The position numbers and the translations under genes are program-made. A stretch of 64,000 nucleotides of DNA, taken from positions 1-64,000 of the forward strand of contig KV918778.1 of the NCBI GenBank assembly GCA_002049455.2. Direction: 5' to 3'. Positions 40,958 through 50,682 of this stretch are shown here, in pieces; within the stretch, counting starts at the first letter, position 1; every line of letters starts with the position of its first letter. The notes beneath the pieces are model-generated. The model saw only the letters and a program-made list of their open reading frames with translations. It was not told the origin of the DNA and did no database searches. Source of the stretch: Porphyra umbilicalis (taxonomy: Eukaryota; Rhodophyta; Bangiophyceae; Bangiales; Bangiaceae).

Positions 40958-41772
40958 ATGGCCTCCTCCCCCTCATCCCCCGGGCCCCTGAGCCCTGAGT
41001 TTCGAATCCCCCGCCTGCCGACCGGCTCGCGCACCCCCTCCCCCGGCGGCCACCCCACCCCAGCCGCGCACACGACGCTGGCCACCCCCCCCCATCGCCT
41101 GAGCGCGTCGCGGCGGCGTCCGACGCCCAGTCGGTCGGCGGGGCTGTGCCGTTTGTGCCAGCGCCCCTGCCCTGGGCGGCGGTCGCTGCGCCTCTGCCTT
41201 GTCGCGACGGGCCCTTTGTGGCCCAGGCGGGGCCGGTCGCCTCATCCGAGGCGGCCAGCCGTCCGCTGTCGCTTCTGTTGCCACCGCGGCGGGGTGGGCT
41301 TTCAGCTGGGCCACCCAATTCGGTTTGGGCGGGCGGCCGCGCGACGCAGGGTGGCGGCGGGCCAGCTGTTGGGACTGTGGAAGAGACGTCTGACCCCTTC
41401 GCTCCTCGCCGCGTGGCGGCGTTTGCTGCGAGTGGCGGCGGGGCCGCCGTCCCAGAGCCCCGGCAGGTGGCCGGCATTCGCCCTCGCACGGCCCGGGCGA
41501 TCGAAGCCCGGGCCACGCGCGCCGAAAAGAAGGCGAGGCGACGCAAGCCACAAGTGTGGCACTGTAAGACTTGCAAAGTCGATTGCACCAGTGCCAAGAA
41601 TATGTTGGCCCACAAGGCGTCCTCGGGCCATCAACGCAAGGCAGCCGAGCACGCTGGGACACCCCATTGTGGGACGTGTGACAGGACTTTTGAATCGGCT
41701 GGCCATTTGGCCACCCACATGCAGAGTCGACGCCACGCTTCGACTGCTGTTCGCTTGAATTTGAAGAAGTAA
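40958..41772 (+). CDS. Two-finger C2H2 (U1-like) zinc protein, frame interrupted at a C9 run
   Basis: The C-terminal ~100 residues are clear. A basic helix (RTARAIEARATRAEKKARRR) is followed by finger 1 WHCKTCKVDCTSAKNMLAHK..GHQRK and finger 2 PHCGTCDRTFESAGHLATHM..RRH. Each has C-x2-C-x12-H and a second His five or six residues on, the long His spacing of U1-type/matrin fingers that bind RNA or DNA-RNA hybrids. The stop is at 41770-41772. The frame has no ATG of its own upstream. The ATG at 40958 (MASSPSSPGPLSPEF) runs in another frame and would join if the C9 run 41085-41093 differed in length. It lies 1.2 kb upstream of the Helitron helicase in the same orientation, so it may be Helitron cargo or an accessory protein; that is speculative. 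Confidence 0.6.
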
Positions 41773-42930
41773 ATTTTTGTTTCGCGTCCGCGAGGCGTGC
41801 CCACTTTGGAAGTGCGCGTGGCCCGGTTGCCAAGCGGCGAACGCTGGCTTGGGGCGCTTGCAGACGATCCGCTGCCAAATCGGTGGAGGCGGGCCCAGTG
41901 ATTTCGAGGGACGCTTGGATCAGAATCTAGCCGAAACGGTTGCATTTCTTTTGCGCCACAGCAGGAACATTACGCTCACATTTCTTTCGCGCCAGTGTGC
42001 CAACGTACGATCAGGTCTGCATATCTTTGGCGAGTGGAGTGTCGATGCCACTTCACACTCGAAATCCTTTGCACCGTGCATCTCGGATTCCTGGCGTCGC
42101 CGTCGTCGCGCCCGTCTTGATCCCGCGCGCCGTCACCGGCGCGATTGGTTCTTGGCGGGCGTGCCCGACACGCCGACGGCAAGGCGCCCCTGTCGGGCGC
42201 CGGGCCGCAGACCGAGACCGGTTTGACTGATCGACTGTTGGAGGGGGGAGTTCACAATTCGGACAGGACTTTCGTTTGCTGTTTTGTACGGTCGTCCCCC
42301 TGCCGATTGCTTCGGGCATATAACGGGTTTTGGGGCGCCCGTACAATTCGCAAGGGATCTTGAGGTTGCAACTTTTGGTTGGTTCTCACACCACCAGGAT
42401 TGCTTCCCAGGACAGATCCCTCCTCACACCCTGGTGTCTCGGCCATGAGCTTTCGGGCTTTCGGTCGGGAGGACCAATCCGGCAGTCGGTACCCGTGAGG
42501 GACTACTGCCGGTGGACAGAGGAGCGAAGGCCCTGTTCGATTTATGAACGGGGGACCCTTTGCGGCTGGCACTGCGCCACGACCCTGTTTTGATTTCGCG
42601 CGAAGCGCTGCCCAAATTTGTGACGGTGCGGGACGGACGGCTTCGCGTGTCCCCTCAAAGACCGACCCTGCGCTGACCCGCCTCCTGCCCTGAGCGCGCC
42701 ACGATTTCGTCATCCAAATTGGAATCTGTTGCCCGTGCTGTTATCTTGAGCTGGACTGAGTTCGTGGTTGAGGGGGGACCTTGTGGATCTCGAGAGCGAC
42801 CGATTTTGGAATCACGCGAAGCCCTTGCACTTTCGATCTCGCGGGACCACCAGATAGTTATCCATCGTACGTTAATTTGGCGTGCGTGGGAATAACTTTG
42901 TAGTTGTTTTCGTCGCGTACTTCATGCAAC
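41773..42930. other. Upstream region of the Helitron gene
   Basis: No ORF is supported. A catataac TATA-like string lies near 42315. If the Helitron's TC-start terminus is in this stretch, I could not place it without other copies for comparison. Confidence 0.4.
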
Positions 42931-45900
42931 ATGGCGGACTCCGACGATGAAATTCGACCTGTCGCGAGTAGGGAGTTGCCTGCAAGTGAACCACAAAATG
43001 CAGCAGGTGTCACCTCTGTTGTGGCTGCACAAGTTGAAATTGATCGTGCACTTGCGCTGAGCACCGCCATGGACGAAAAGCGACGTCGGAGACGCGAGCA
43101 AGACGCAGCACGAAGGGCACGCCTGGCGCAGGATCCCGTGGCTGCGGCGGCCGCGCGCGAGAGGGCTGCAGCGAACCGGACGAGGCGCCGAAAACGTCTT
43201 CGCGACACTGATCCAGAAGTTTCCGCGTCTGTGCAAGCCGAGAATACTGCTGCCCATGCTGCAGCGCGGCGCCGGTTGCAAGCGGGTGCTGCAGTAGCTA
43301 GCGCCTATGGCTCAGCAGCTAGGGCTGACCTCCGTAGCCGTGTGGCTATCGACGCCCTTTCGTCAGATAGCGAGGGCTCCGAGAACGATGAGGAGACGGC
43401 CGGCATGGAAGGGACTGCTCGGCCGCGGGGTCTTTGCGCGGCTGAGATCTTCTCTGGCGTCGAGGGCTACGATGTAGAGCCGTCCCACTTTGGTGACATG
43501 GACGTTGTCTGCCAGAAGTGCAAGGCGTACCACTGGATGGATGAACGCCTGAAGTCCTCTTCCGAGAGCCGCCCGCTTTTCTCAATTTGCTGCGGAAACG
43601 GATCCGTGGACCTTCCGGCGTTCCCTGATCCTCCCGAGCCGCTGCGGGCATGGGCACTGGGGGAGACCGCACAAGGCAGAACAATGGCAAATAATTTTGG
43701 ACTCTTGAACAATGCCATGGCCCTGACTTCTTCCCAGGGAAAATCACCCCCGCCGCTTCCTGGAGGAAGCGGCTTGGAGCCCGCCGTGCGCCTACATGGA
43801 AAGCTCACTCACTACGCTGGCCCCCTCCTTGCAGCTGAAGGGCGCGAAGCCTCTTTCCTTCAAGCGTACTTCTTGGATTCTGAGGAGAACGGCGAGCGGT
43901 TGGCCGCTGTGTGCCGTGCTGTTGCTCACGGGAGAGGTGGCCAATTGGGATTTGGCCGCATCCCTGTGAGTGAGCTGGATACGACCTCGCGGGGGCTCTT
44001 TGACGCCGTTCAAATGCTCTATGGCATGCTCTTGAGGGAAAACAACCTGGTGAAGCAGTTTCTGACGGCTCGCGAGCGCGTGCAGGAGATTGAAGCTACC
44101 ACCGGCAGACCTGTTCCCAGCCTTCGTGTCGTTGTGCACGCGAATGCTGTTCCAGCGGGATGTCACGTCCGCGTGTACAACGATGCGGCGAGTACCAACG
44201 GAGAGGTGGCCGCCGTTGTGCCTCAGAGTGATTTGGATGTGCCGTCGATGCCGCAAGGTACGGGACATTCCGGGGAGCTCAAGCGGGATGTTGTCCTCAT
44301 GGTTCGCGCGCCACCTGAAGGGGCCGCTCCGCAAGGAATCCTGCGCAAGGTGAGCTTTATGAACTCTTGGTTTGATCCGACACGGTTTCCTCTGCTTTTC
44401 CCACTGGGCACCGATGGATGGCATGATGGGATTCGAAAAACCCGGGGAGGCAAGAAAGTGAGTCTGCTCGACTTCATGGCGTATCATCTGGTCACTCGGG
44501 AGGGCCAGTTCGCCTACCTACAGCGCTGCAAGCGGCTTTGGGGTGAATATGTGGTCGATCAATTTATCAAAGTCGAGCACGCCCGCCTGCTCTGGCAGCG
44601 GCTAAACCAGAAAAGCCTACGGTGTGAAATGTATAGTCGCGTGGTGGACGCTGTCAGGGATGGCTCGGCCGCAACGGGGCGGATCGGAAAAGGAGTCCTC
44701 TTGCACGCATCGCATGTTGCGAGCCCGAGGTACATGGCTGAGAACTTTGCGGACTCCATGGCTGTCGTACGTGCCTTTGGCAAGCCAGCCCTCTTCGGGA
44801 CATTCACCTGCAATCCTCAGTGGAAAGAGATTCAGGATGCACTGCTGCCGAACCAGACGCCGAACGATCGCCCAGATTTGATCACACGCGTTTTCAAAAT
44901 GAAGCTGAAAGAGCTGATCAAAATGATCAAGGAGGACAATGTGTTTGGCTATTGTCTGGCATTCGTGATGACCATTGAGTTCCAGAAGCGTGGCCTGCCG
45001 CACGCTCACTGGCTGGTCATCCTGCGCCGGCAAGATGTGCCTCAGACGGCAGATGCGTACGACAAGTTCATCCGCGCCGAGATCCCAAAAGAGAGCGACA
45101 GCCCATCACTGCGTGCTAAAGTGCTGAAGCACATGGTGCATGGGCCATGCGGATCCCACAACGTGGCTTCGCCGTGCATGGGTATGGATGGTAGCTGCTC
45201 CAAAAAGTTTCCCAAGGACCTCGCATCGGCCACAACGGCCACCGAGGACTCCTATCCAAACTACCGGAGGCGCTCGCCGCAGGACGGAGGGGAGTCCGTG
45301 GCCTTCACACGTGGCAATCGCGCGTCGCAGATCGACAATTCGTGGATTGTGCCCTACTCCCCGCTGCTTCTGGAGAAATTTGATTGCCACATCAATCTGG
45401 AGATCGTTTCCTCTGTCGCTGTTGTCAAGTACATTTACAAGTATATTTACAAGGGACCGGATAAGGCCATGGTGTCGGTTGTAGCAGCGACTCGGGACGA
45501 CGAAGGGGGCGAAGAGGTCGGACGGCAGCCCAGAGATGAAATACAGGAGTATCTGGACGCCAGATGGATTGCTGAGTGCGAAGCAGTGTGGAGGGGACTG
45601 TCCAATCCAGTTATCTTTCGTGACCCTGCGGTGATGAAGATGCCCGTTCACTTGGAGAACCAGCAGCCCGTGTTCTTCGCGCCTGGAGAGGTGGAAGGTG
45701 TTGCGGCAACCGCACCAAAGGAGACAAAGCTCACAGCCTTCTTCTCCTTGATGCAGGCGCCAGATGATGGAAAGTCTCCCTCCACGACAGACCTCTTATA
45801 TGCGGACATCCCCAGGTACTTTACTTGGCAGACCAAAACGCGCAAGTGGCGGCGCCGCCAGCGCGGTGTGCAGAGATCGTCTGAAGATACGCCAACGATG

Positions 45901-48102
45901 ATTGGCCGGGTTCCTGGCCTCCACCCCTCCATGGGCGATGTTTATTACATGCGGCTGCTTCTTTACCGCGTGAAGGGACCTGGATCGTTTGTGGATCTTC
46001 GAACGTACGAGGGTTTCGTGCATCCCACATACAAAGATGCATGTGCAGCAAGGCAAATGCTGGCCACCAATGCGGTCTGGGATGAGACACTGACGGAAGC
46101 GGCTTCGTGGAAGATGCCGGCGGCTCTGCGGGAGCTGTTCGCGTCCGTGGTGGCTCTCAATGCTCCGGCTGATGTGCCCGACTTGCTGCAAAAGCACTAC
46201 ACCGCTCTCTCCGAGGACATGACCTACAGATTGGCATCTCGGCAGGCACAGGGCTTGGACCTGGACGCTACCGAGGACGACCTGCGCCGCATTGTGCTGC
46301 TCGATATTGAAAAGCACATGAGAGCGCGTAACAGCTGTCTTCAAGACCACCAGATTCTGATTCCGGCAGCCCGAGTTGGAGAAGACGGGGAGGCGCTGGA
46401 GGTCCTCGGCGAAGCTCCTCCACCAGCCAGGAGGGCTGGCGGGCAAGCGCTCGCAGAACAGCTTCCAGGAAATCGGGATGAGCTCCTCGCTGCAGTGGCC
46501 CACCGTGTGCCGACACTGCAGCCGGACCAGAAAGTTGTTTGGGATGCAGTGAGCGTGTCAATCGACGGCTCCATGGGGAGATTATTCTTTCTGGACGCCC
46601 CTGGTGGCGCTGGGAAGACGTATTTGGCGGAGACTCTCTTGAACTACACGAGAGGCAGCGGTCACATCGGGCTAGCGGTTGCATCCAGTGCAATTGCAGC
46701 AACTCTCATGCCGCTTGGCCGCACCGCGCACAGCCGCTTCAAAATTCCCATCGAGATCAATCAGACTTCTTTCTGCGGCTTCACGCAAAGCACTGATGTT
46801 GCAAAAATGCTGAAGAAGACCAAGCTGATTGTCTGGGACGAGGCGTCAATGGCACATCGTCACTGCTTCGAAGCTGTGGACCGCAGCATTGTGGATGTGA
46901 TGGGGCCAGACGTGGCGTCGCAAATCACATGGCTGGTGTGCGGAGACTTCCGTCAGGTTCCCGCAGTGGTACCCAAGGGGTCCATAGCACAAATCATTCG
47001 TGCTTCTCTTCGAAAGTCACCGTTGATGTGGTCATGCTTCACGCGAATGCAACTGACGACAAATATGCGCGTGAAGACCAGGGCAGACGCAGGTCAGGCT
47101 GAGGAGGCCAGCCTTTTCGAGGCCTTTGGGAAATGGCTGTTAGCCATTGGCGATGGGGTTATCCGGTCCGCTGTGGTGCTTCAGACCGAGGAGTCAGCAC
47201 GTGGCACACCTGCACAGGGCTTCGACTTAGAAACAGACCTGAGAGCAGCGCTCCCTTCGGCCTCAGGACAGGGCGGTGCCCGTCGCCGTTCGCCGAGGCC
47301 AGGAAGTACTGCCGCGGAGCAGTGTACGACGAAGATCCGCATTCCTCGGGCCATGTGTCTCCCGAAAGGAAGTGGGATGCAGGAGCTGCTAAACTCTGTG
47401 TTTCCAGAGATGAGCACGGTCAACCCCACGAACGCTGCCGCGCTGGACGCGATGGGAGAGCGCATGATTCTCACCACTCTGAACAAGGACGTTCTAGACC
47501 TCAACGAATTGGCTATCGATCAGTTTCCAGGTCAGGCACGGACCTACTACAGTATCGATACAGTCAGCGATGAGGACATGGAGCTCGCGGAGGTCTATAC
47601 GACAGAGTTTCTGAACACGATTGACCACTCCTCAGTGCCAACGCACGCAATGGTGCTCAAGGTAGGCATGACTGTCATGCTCCTACGAAACCTGGCGGCC
47701 CAAAATGGCGACTGCAATGGAACGCGGTACATAGTTACACGGCTTGGCGACAATGTCATCGAGCTCCGCCAAATTGGCACCAACAGGCGCATCCTCATTC
47801 CAAAAATTGACGTGACCACCAGCGATTGTGGGCTACCGATCAAGCTCAAGCGACGGCAATTCCCCATCCGCGTGGCATTCGCCGCAACCATCAACAAAGC
47901 CCAGGGTGCCACCCTCAAGCGCCTTGGTCTATGGCTGCCGCAACCAGTTTTCGGACATGGGCAGGTGTATGTTGGCACTTCCCGTGTTGGTGATCCGCGA
48001 GAAATCATTGTCGGAGCGCCTGCGGCCTATTATGATGACGCAGGGTACATTGTGACTGACAATGCGGTGTTCACGCAACTGTTGAACGACGATGCTGTTT
48101 AG
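42931..48102 (+). CDS. Helitron Rep-helicase transposase (1,723 aa, intact)
   Basis: This enzyme nicks and unwinds DNA for rolling-circle transposition. The frame opens with a TTG, but the ATG at 42931 (MADSDDE) is the likely start. After an Arg-rich N-terminus comes a Cys-containing segment (VCQKCK..ICCGNG, near residue 190). The Helitron-like N domain spans about residues 510-710. The HUH site is GLPHAHWLVIL (His codons 45001 and 45007), and the paired catalytic tyrosines sit in KYIYKYIYK (45430 and 45442). The SF1B/Pif1 helicase follows. Walker A DAPGGAGKT starts at 46594, Walker B KLIVWDEAS near 46821, then GDFRQVPAVV, and the C-terminal FAATINKAQGATL and VYVGTSRVGD. There is no RPA or endonuclease domain. 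No stop or frameshift interrupts 5.2 kb, which suggests recent activity. GC is lower than in the neighbouring island. Confidence 0.96.
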   Translation: MADSDDEIRPVASRELPASEPQNAAGVTSVVAAQVEIDRALALSTAMDEKRRRRREQDAARRARLAQDPVAAAAARERAAANRTRRRKRLRDTDPEVSASVQAENTAAHAAARRRLQAGAAVASAYGSAARADLRSRVAIDALSSDSEGSENDEETAGMEGTARPRGLCAAEIFSGVEGYDVEPSHFGDMDVVCQKCKAYHWMDERLKSSSESRPLFSICCGNGSVDLPAFPDPPEPLRAWALGETAQGRTMANNFGLLNNAMALTSSQGKSPPPLPGGSGLEPAVRLHGKLTHYAGPLLAAEGREASFLQAYFLDSEENGERLAAVCRAVAHGRGGQLGFGRIPVSELDTTSRGLFDAVQMLYGMLLRENNLVKQFLTARERVQEIEATTGRPVPSLRVVVHANAVPAGCHVRVYNDAASTNGEVAAVVPQSDLDVPSMPQGTGHSGELKRDVVLMVRAPPEGAAPQGILRKVSFMNSWFDPTRFPLLFPLGTDGWHDGIRKTRGGKKVSLLDFMAYHLVTREGQFAYLQRCKRLWGEYVVDQFIKVEHARLLWQRLNQKSLRCEMYSRVVDAVRDGSAATGRIGKGVLLHASHVASPRYMAENFADSMAVVRAFGKPALFGTFTCNPQWKEIQDALLPNQTPNDRPDLITRVFKMKLKELIKMIKEDNVFGYCLAFVMTIEFQKRGLPHAHWLVILRRQDVPQTADAYDKFIRAEIPKESDSPSLRAKVLKHMVHGPCGSHNVASPCMGMDGSCSKKFPKDLASATTATEDSYPNYRRRSPQDGGESVAFTRGNRASQIDNSWIVPYSPLLLEKFDCHINLEIVSSVAVVKYIYKYIYKGPDKAMVSVVAATRDDEGGEEVGRQPRDEIQEYLDARWIAECEAVWRGLSNPVIFRDPAVMKMPVHLENQQPVFFAPGEVEGVAATAPKETKLTAFFSLMQAPDDGKSPSTTDLLYADIPRYFTWQTKTRKWRRRQRGVQRSSEDTPTMIGRVPGLHPSMGDVYYMRLLLYRVKGPGSFVDLRTYEGFVHPTYKDACAARQMLATNAVWDETLTEAASWKMPAALRELFASVVALNAPADVPDLLQKHYTALSEDMTYRLASRQAQGLDLDATEDDLRRIVLLDIEKHMRARNSCLQDHQILIPAARVGEDGEALEVLGEAPPPARRAGGQALAEQLPGNRDELLAAVAHRVPTLQPDQKVVWDAVSVSIDGSMGRLFFLDAPGGAGKTYLAETLLNYTRGSGHIGLAVASSAIAATLMPLGRTAHSRFKIPIEINQTSFCGFTQSTDVAKMLKKTKLIVWDEASMAHRHCFEAVDRSIVDVMGPDVASQITWLVCGDFRQVPAVVPKGSIAQIIRASLRKSPLMWSCFTRMQLTTNMRVKTRADAGQAEEASLFEAFGKWLLAIGDGVIRSAVVLQTEESARGTPAQGFDLETDLRAALPSASGQGGARRRSPRPGSTAAEQCTTKIRIPRAMCLPKGSGMQELLNSVFPEMSTVNPTNAAALDAMGERMILTTLNKDVLDLNELAIDQFPGQARTYYSIDTVSDEDMELAEVYTTEFLNTIDHSSVPTHAMVLKVGMTVMLLRNLAAQNGDCNGTRYIVTRLGDNVIELRQIGTNRRILIPKIDVTTSDCGLPIKLKRRQFPIRVAFAATINKAQGATLKRLGLWLPQPVFGHGQVYVGTSRVGDPREIIVGAPAAYYDDAGYIVTDNAVFTQLLNDDAV
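42931..48102 (+). mobile_element. Autonomous Helitron (minimum extent; termini not placed)
   Basis: The coordinates mark the transposase gene only. The 5' TC and 3' CTRR ends could not be fixed from one copy. A fold-back beginning at 48312, whose arms contain ctag, lies 210 bases downstream and could be near the 3' end. Confidence 0.75.
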
Positions 48103-48311
48103 CCATGCTTTTTTTGTGTTGGCCGGATCATCTTTAGATAGCTACTTTGATATAATGTTTCATGATTCGCATGCTGTTTTTCGGTAGTTCCCGCTCATTC
48201 CAGATAGTGCAAAAATATACATTTTCCATTCGTAACATAGCTTTTCGACAGGTAGTGAGAGGACCCTTTCACTCTGAGGTTGCTTGAATGCAACCGAATG
48301 TCACAGACGAG
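48103..48311. other. 3' flank of the Helitron gene
   Basis: AT-rich compared with the ORF, with a T8 run and several taata/atat strings; no coding signal. Confidence 0.5.
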
Positions 48312-48450
48312 GCGCTAGCCGGCCCACGGGCACTAGTTATGGATTTATTCAAACTGATTGAAAGGAGCACCAGCGCGACAGCAGTAATATGGATGCTTCC
48401 GGTCGGTTCCACGTGTACTCTCTCACTAGTGCCCGTCAGCCAGCTAGCGC
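48312..48450. mobile_element. 139-bp fold-back element
   Basis: Arms of 26 bases (48312-48337 and 48425-48450) are inverted copies with three mismatches. The left arm reads gcgctagccggcccacgg and the inner ends read cactagt. Both arms contain ctag. It may be a MITE or part of the Helitron 3' hairpin region. Confidence 0.65.
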
Positions 48451-48570
48451 TTGTAAGGTTCTCCATCAAAATGTGACGGCGCCCTAACCAGATGTCACGA
48501 GTGTACCAGTGTCAAAGTGACTTTTACATCGCCGCGGCTTTAGATACCCGTTGACGGCCAGCAACTCAGG

Positions 48571-48727
48571 CCCGTTCTCAGGCCCGTTCGTAGATGCAGA
48601 CCGTGTGACGGTATACCGACGTAAAGTTGATTTGATTGGCCGAGCCCGTCACGCGACGGTATACCGGTACAGACATACGCGGGATCCCGGCGTAAGTTTA
48701 TACCGCGGTATACCGTCTGAGAACGGG
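48571..48727. mobile_element. ~157-bp MITE-like element rich in ggtatacc palindromes
   Basis: cccgttctcag (48571-48581) and ctgagaacggg (48717-48727) are perfect inverted ends. Inside are three copies of cggtatacc in alternating orientation (48608, 48656, 48706). The outer motif cccgttc is itself duplicated at the left end. Confidence 0.55.
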
Positions 48728-49542
48728 GACCATCACGTCTCGAGTGTTTAAAATTCCTCTCTTTCAAGAACTGTCAAACCAGTTGTCGACAATCCGGAAG
48801 CTCCTCGCCGGTGTGGCGACACACGCCGCTGCGAACATGCCTGAGAAGTCGACCCCGCAGCCCACTCGAGACGCACCGCGCTGCATGGCACTAATCGCTG
48901 CAACCCTCCCCACCCGCCGGCCCTTCAACCTGCACACCGTTTCCCCCCACCCGCCCTCCGTTAGGAACACCCATCGCGGCGCGCGACACGGTAGCTGACC
49001 GCAATGGCGGTAGACACTTGCCGAGTGCACGCCGAAGACGATGCACATGTCAACGAACCTGCCGCCACCCATGTAGCGCAGGGCCGAAGCTGTGCGGACC
49101 TCGGCGGAGAGACCGGGGAGAGGTAAGCGAGGACGCAAAATGCCCACCAAGGCATGAAACGCGCCGTCAGACATGCGCACTGCGCGCTCAAAGTGAGACC
49201 GTAACAAGCCCGCACATGGGACAAAGAAACGCCAGTGGTTGTGTATTGAGTGGGTGATAAAAAGATACTCGGGCTAGAGTGCACTACCCCCGCCAGCGAC
49301 GTCACGAAGGCGCCCGCGCGTAGGATGGGGAAAGAGTCCATGTCGGCGGTCGCTGTGCGTTGAAAAGCTGCATGGCGGTGTATGGCTGATTCGACGGTCG
49401 GTCTTGTTCGCGGCTGAAGGCGATAGAAATCCTGCGTCTCTGACGAAACAAAAAATTGTGTGCGTGATTTCATGTGCGAGACGGTACGCCAAAGGTCTTT
49501 CGCAGATACATACAGCCGTCACGCCGGTATACCGTCACACGG
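48601..49542. mobile_element. Candidate truncated PIF/Harbinger element
   Basis: ccgtgtgacggtataccgac (from 48601) recurs inverted at 49521-49542 over 22 bases with one mismatch, enclosing the Harbinger-like transposase relic. I see no convincing 3-bp TWA target duplication at these points, so the true ends may differ. Confidence 0.45.
48764..49260 (-). pseudogene. Harbinger-like transposase relic
   Basis: On the minus strand a frame without ATG encodes HNHWRFFVPCAGLLRSHF, then FERAVRMSDGAFHALVGILR and SAEVRTASALRYMGGGRFVD, then MCIVFGVHSASVYRHC. The helix-turn-helix-like pattern F-x2-L, ALRYLA-G, FGVS-x-SVYR is characteristic of the N-terminal part of PIF/Harbinger (HARBI1-type) transposases, which recognise element ends. 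The DDE nuclease core that should follow is missing: only ~55 further codons with no DDE spacing precede the stop at 48764. The relic therefore cannot code for an active enzyme. Confidence 0.6.
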
Positions 49543-49655
49543 TTTGCAACTGGGAATGGGCCTCAGTCGCGCTTCGTGGGACGAAACGCCAGATGTACCG
49601 TGATTCTATTGGTCGAGAAGCGAAACACAGGGCTACAAGGCGCCACAATGTACGC

Positions 49656-49702
49656 CACATGAAGCAACCTACGCAAGAGTTTTGCGTAGGTTGCTTCATG
49701 TG
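49656..49702. repeat. Perfect 21-bp stem hairpin
   Basis: cacatgaagcaacctacgcaa and its exact reverse complement are separated by five bases (gagtt). A further cacatgtggc follows and can pair with gccacatg at the left end, so alternative folds exist. Confidence 0.95.
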
Positions 49703-49889
49703 ATCACATGTGGCGGCAGCCACAGTCTCGCAATGCACTTCGAAACGGCTGTCACTTGCTTCGCAAGTATGTGTGGATGGCACAAGAAGTCCAAGGCTGT
49801 CAGTCACCCGCCAATTCAACTGTGACGCTTCGCAACGAGACTCAAGCAGCGCCAGCATCCGTTGGTCCGAGCCACCCTTAGCAGGCACA

Positions 49890-50335
49890 CCAACGGGTCC
49901 CAGCACCCCGCTCGTAGCGGCCACCCCCGCTCGTGGCGGCCATCCCGGCTCGTGGCGGCGCTCCCCGCTCGTGGCGGCCATCCCCGCTCGTTGCGGCCAT
50001 CCCCGCTCTTGGCGGCCATCCCCGCTCGTGGCGGCCACCCCTACCCGTACGGGACACACCCATGAATGCAAGCACTCCGTTTGTGGCGGCCACCCCCGCT
50101 CGTAGCGGCCATCCCCGCTCGTGGCGGCCATCCCCACTCGTGCCGGCCATCCCCGCTCGTGGCGGCCATCCCCGCTCGTGGCGGCCATCCCCGCTCGTGG
50201 CGACCGTCCCCGCTCGTGGCGGCCATCTCCGCTCGTGGCGGCCACCCCTACTCGTACAGGGCACACCCATGAATGCAAGCACGTGGTTCGTGGCGGTCAC
50301 CCCCGCTCGTGTCGGTCATCCCCGCTCATGAGCCC
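49890..50335. repeat. 19-bp minisatellite with ~207-bp higher-order unit
   Basis: The unit ccccgctcgtggcggccat repeats about twenty times with variants. Two longer inserts containing acacacccatgaatgcaagc interrupt it, and the blocks starting at 50028 and 50235 are homologous, giving a higher-order period of ~207 bp. Because 19 is not a multiple of three and stops are absent from the unit, every frame is open; none is a gene. Confidence 0.95.
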
Positions 50336-50514
50336 CCCCACCCACGCATTCCAGGCCCACCCAGGTAGCGTTTTGGATACCACTCCTTTCTTTTTCCGGT
50401 ACGTGTGCCTTGCGGTGGCTTATCGCCGTGGACATGTTTTCATGCGAGTGGTTCGGAGCACGAGCTTCGAGCTGCTTACAGCTCTGGGATGTACCGGGCT
50501 ACGCGCCAGTCGAG

Positions 50515-50520
50515 TATAAA
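50515..50520 (+). promoter_or_regulatory. TATA box (tataaa)
   Basis: A consensus tataaa lies 168 bases before the ATG of the pseudogene at 50683. Confidence 0.55.
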
Positions 50521-50682
50521 GCAGTATCTGGAGCTAGGAGCCCCACCTTTTTTGGAACCCCCATCTGACACCGACCACCACTCGCACACTCTTTGTCGCA
50601 CATCCCTGTGCTCCCTCAGCCCGTCGTTCGTCCTATCCCCCCTGCGACGCTTCCCCGAGACGCTTTCCCCATCCCATTAAGC

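Noticed and set aside
43346-48008. Minus-strand frames of 100-240 codons inside the Helitron gene
   Set aside because: Antisense shadows of a clearly conserved plus-strand protein, with unusual composition and no motifs.
49535-50300. Long frames on both strands with a recurring GDGRHERGWPPRAG-type peptide
   Set aside because: They are translations of the 19-bp minisatellite; the unit has no stop in any frame, so open frames are automatic.
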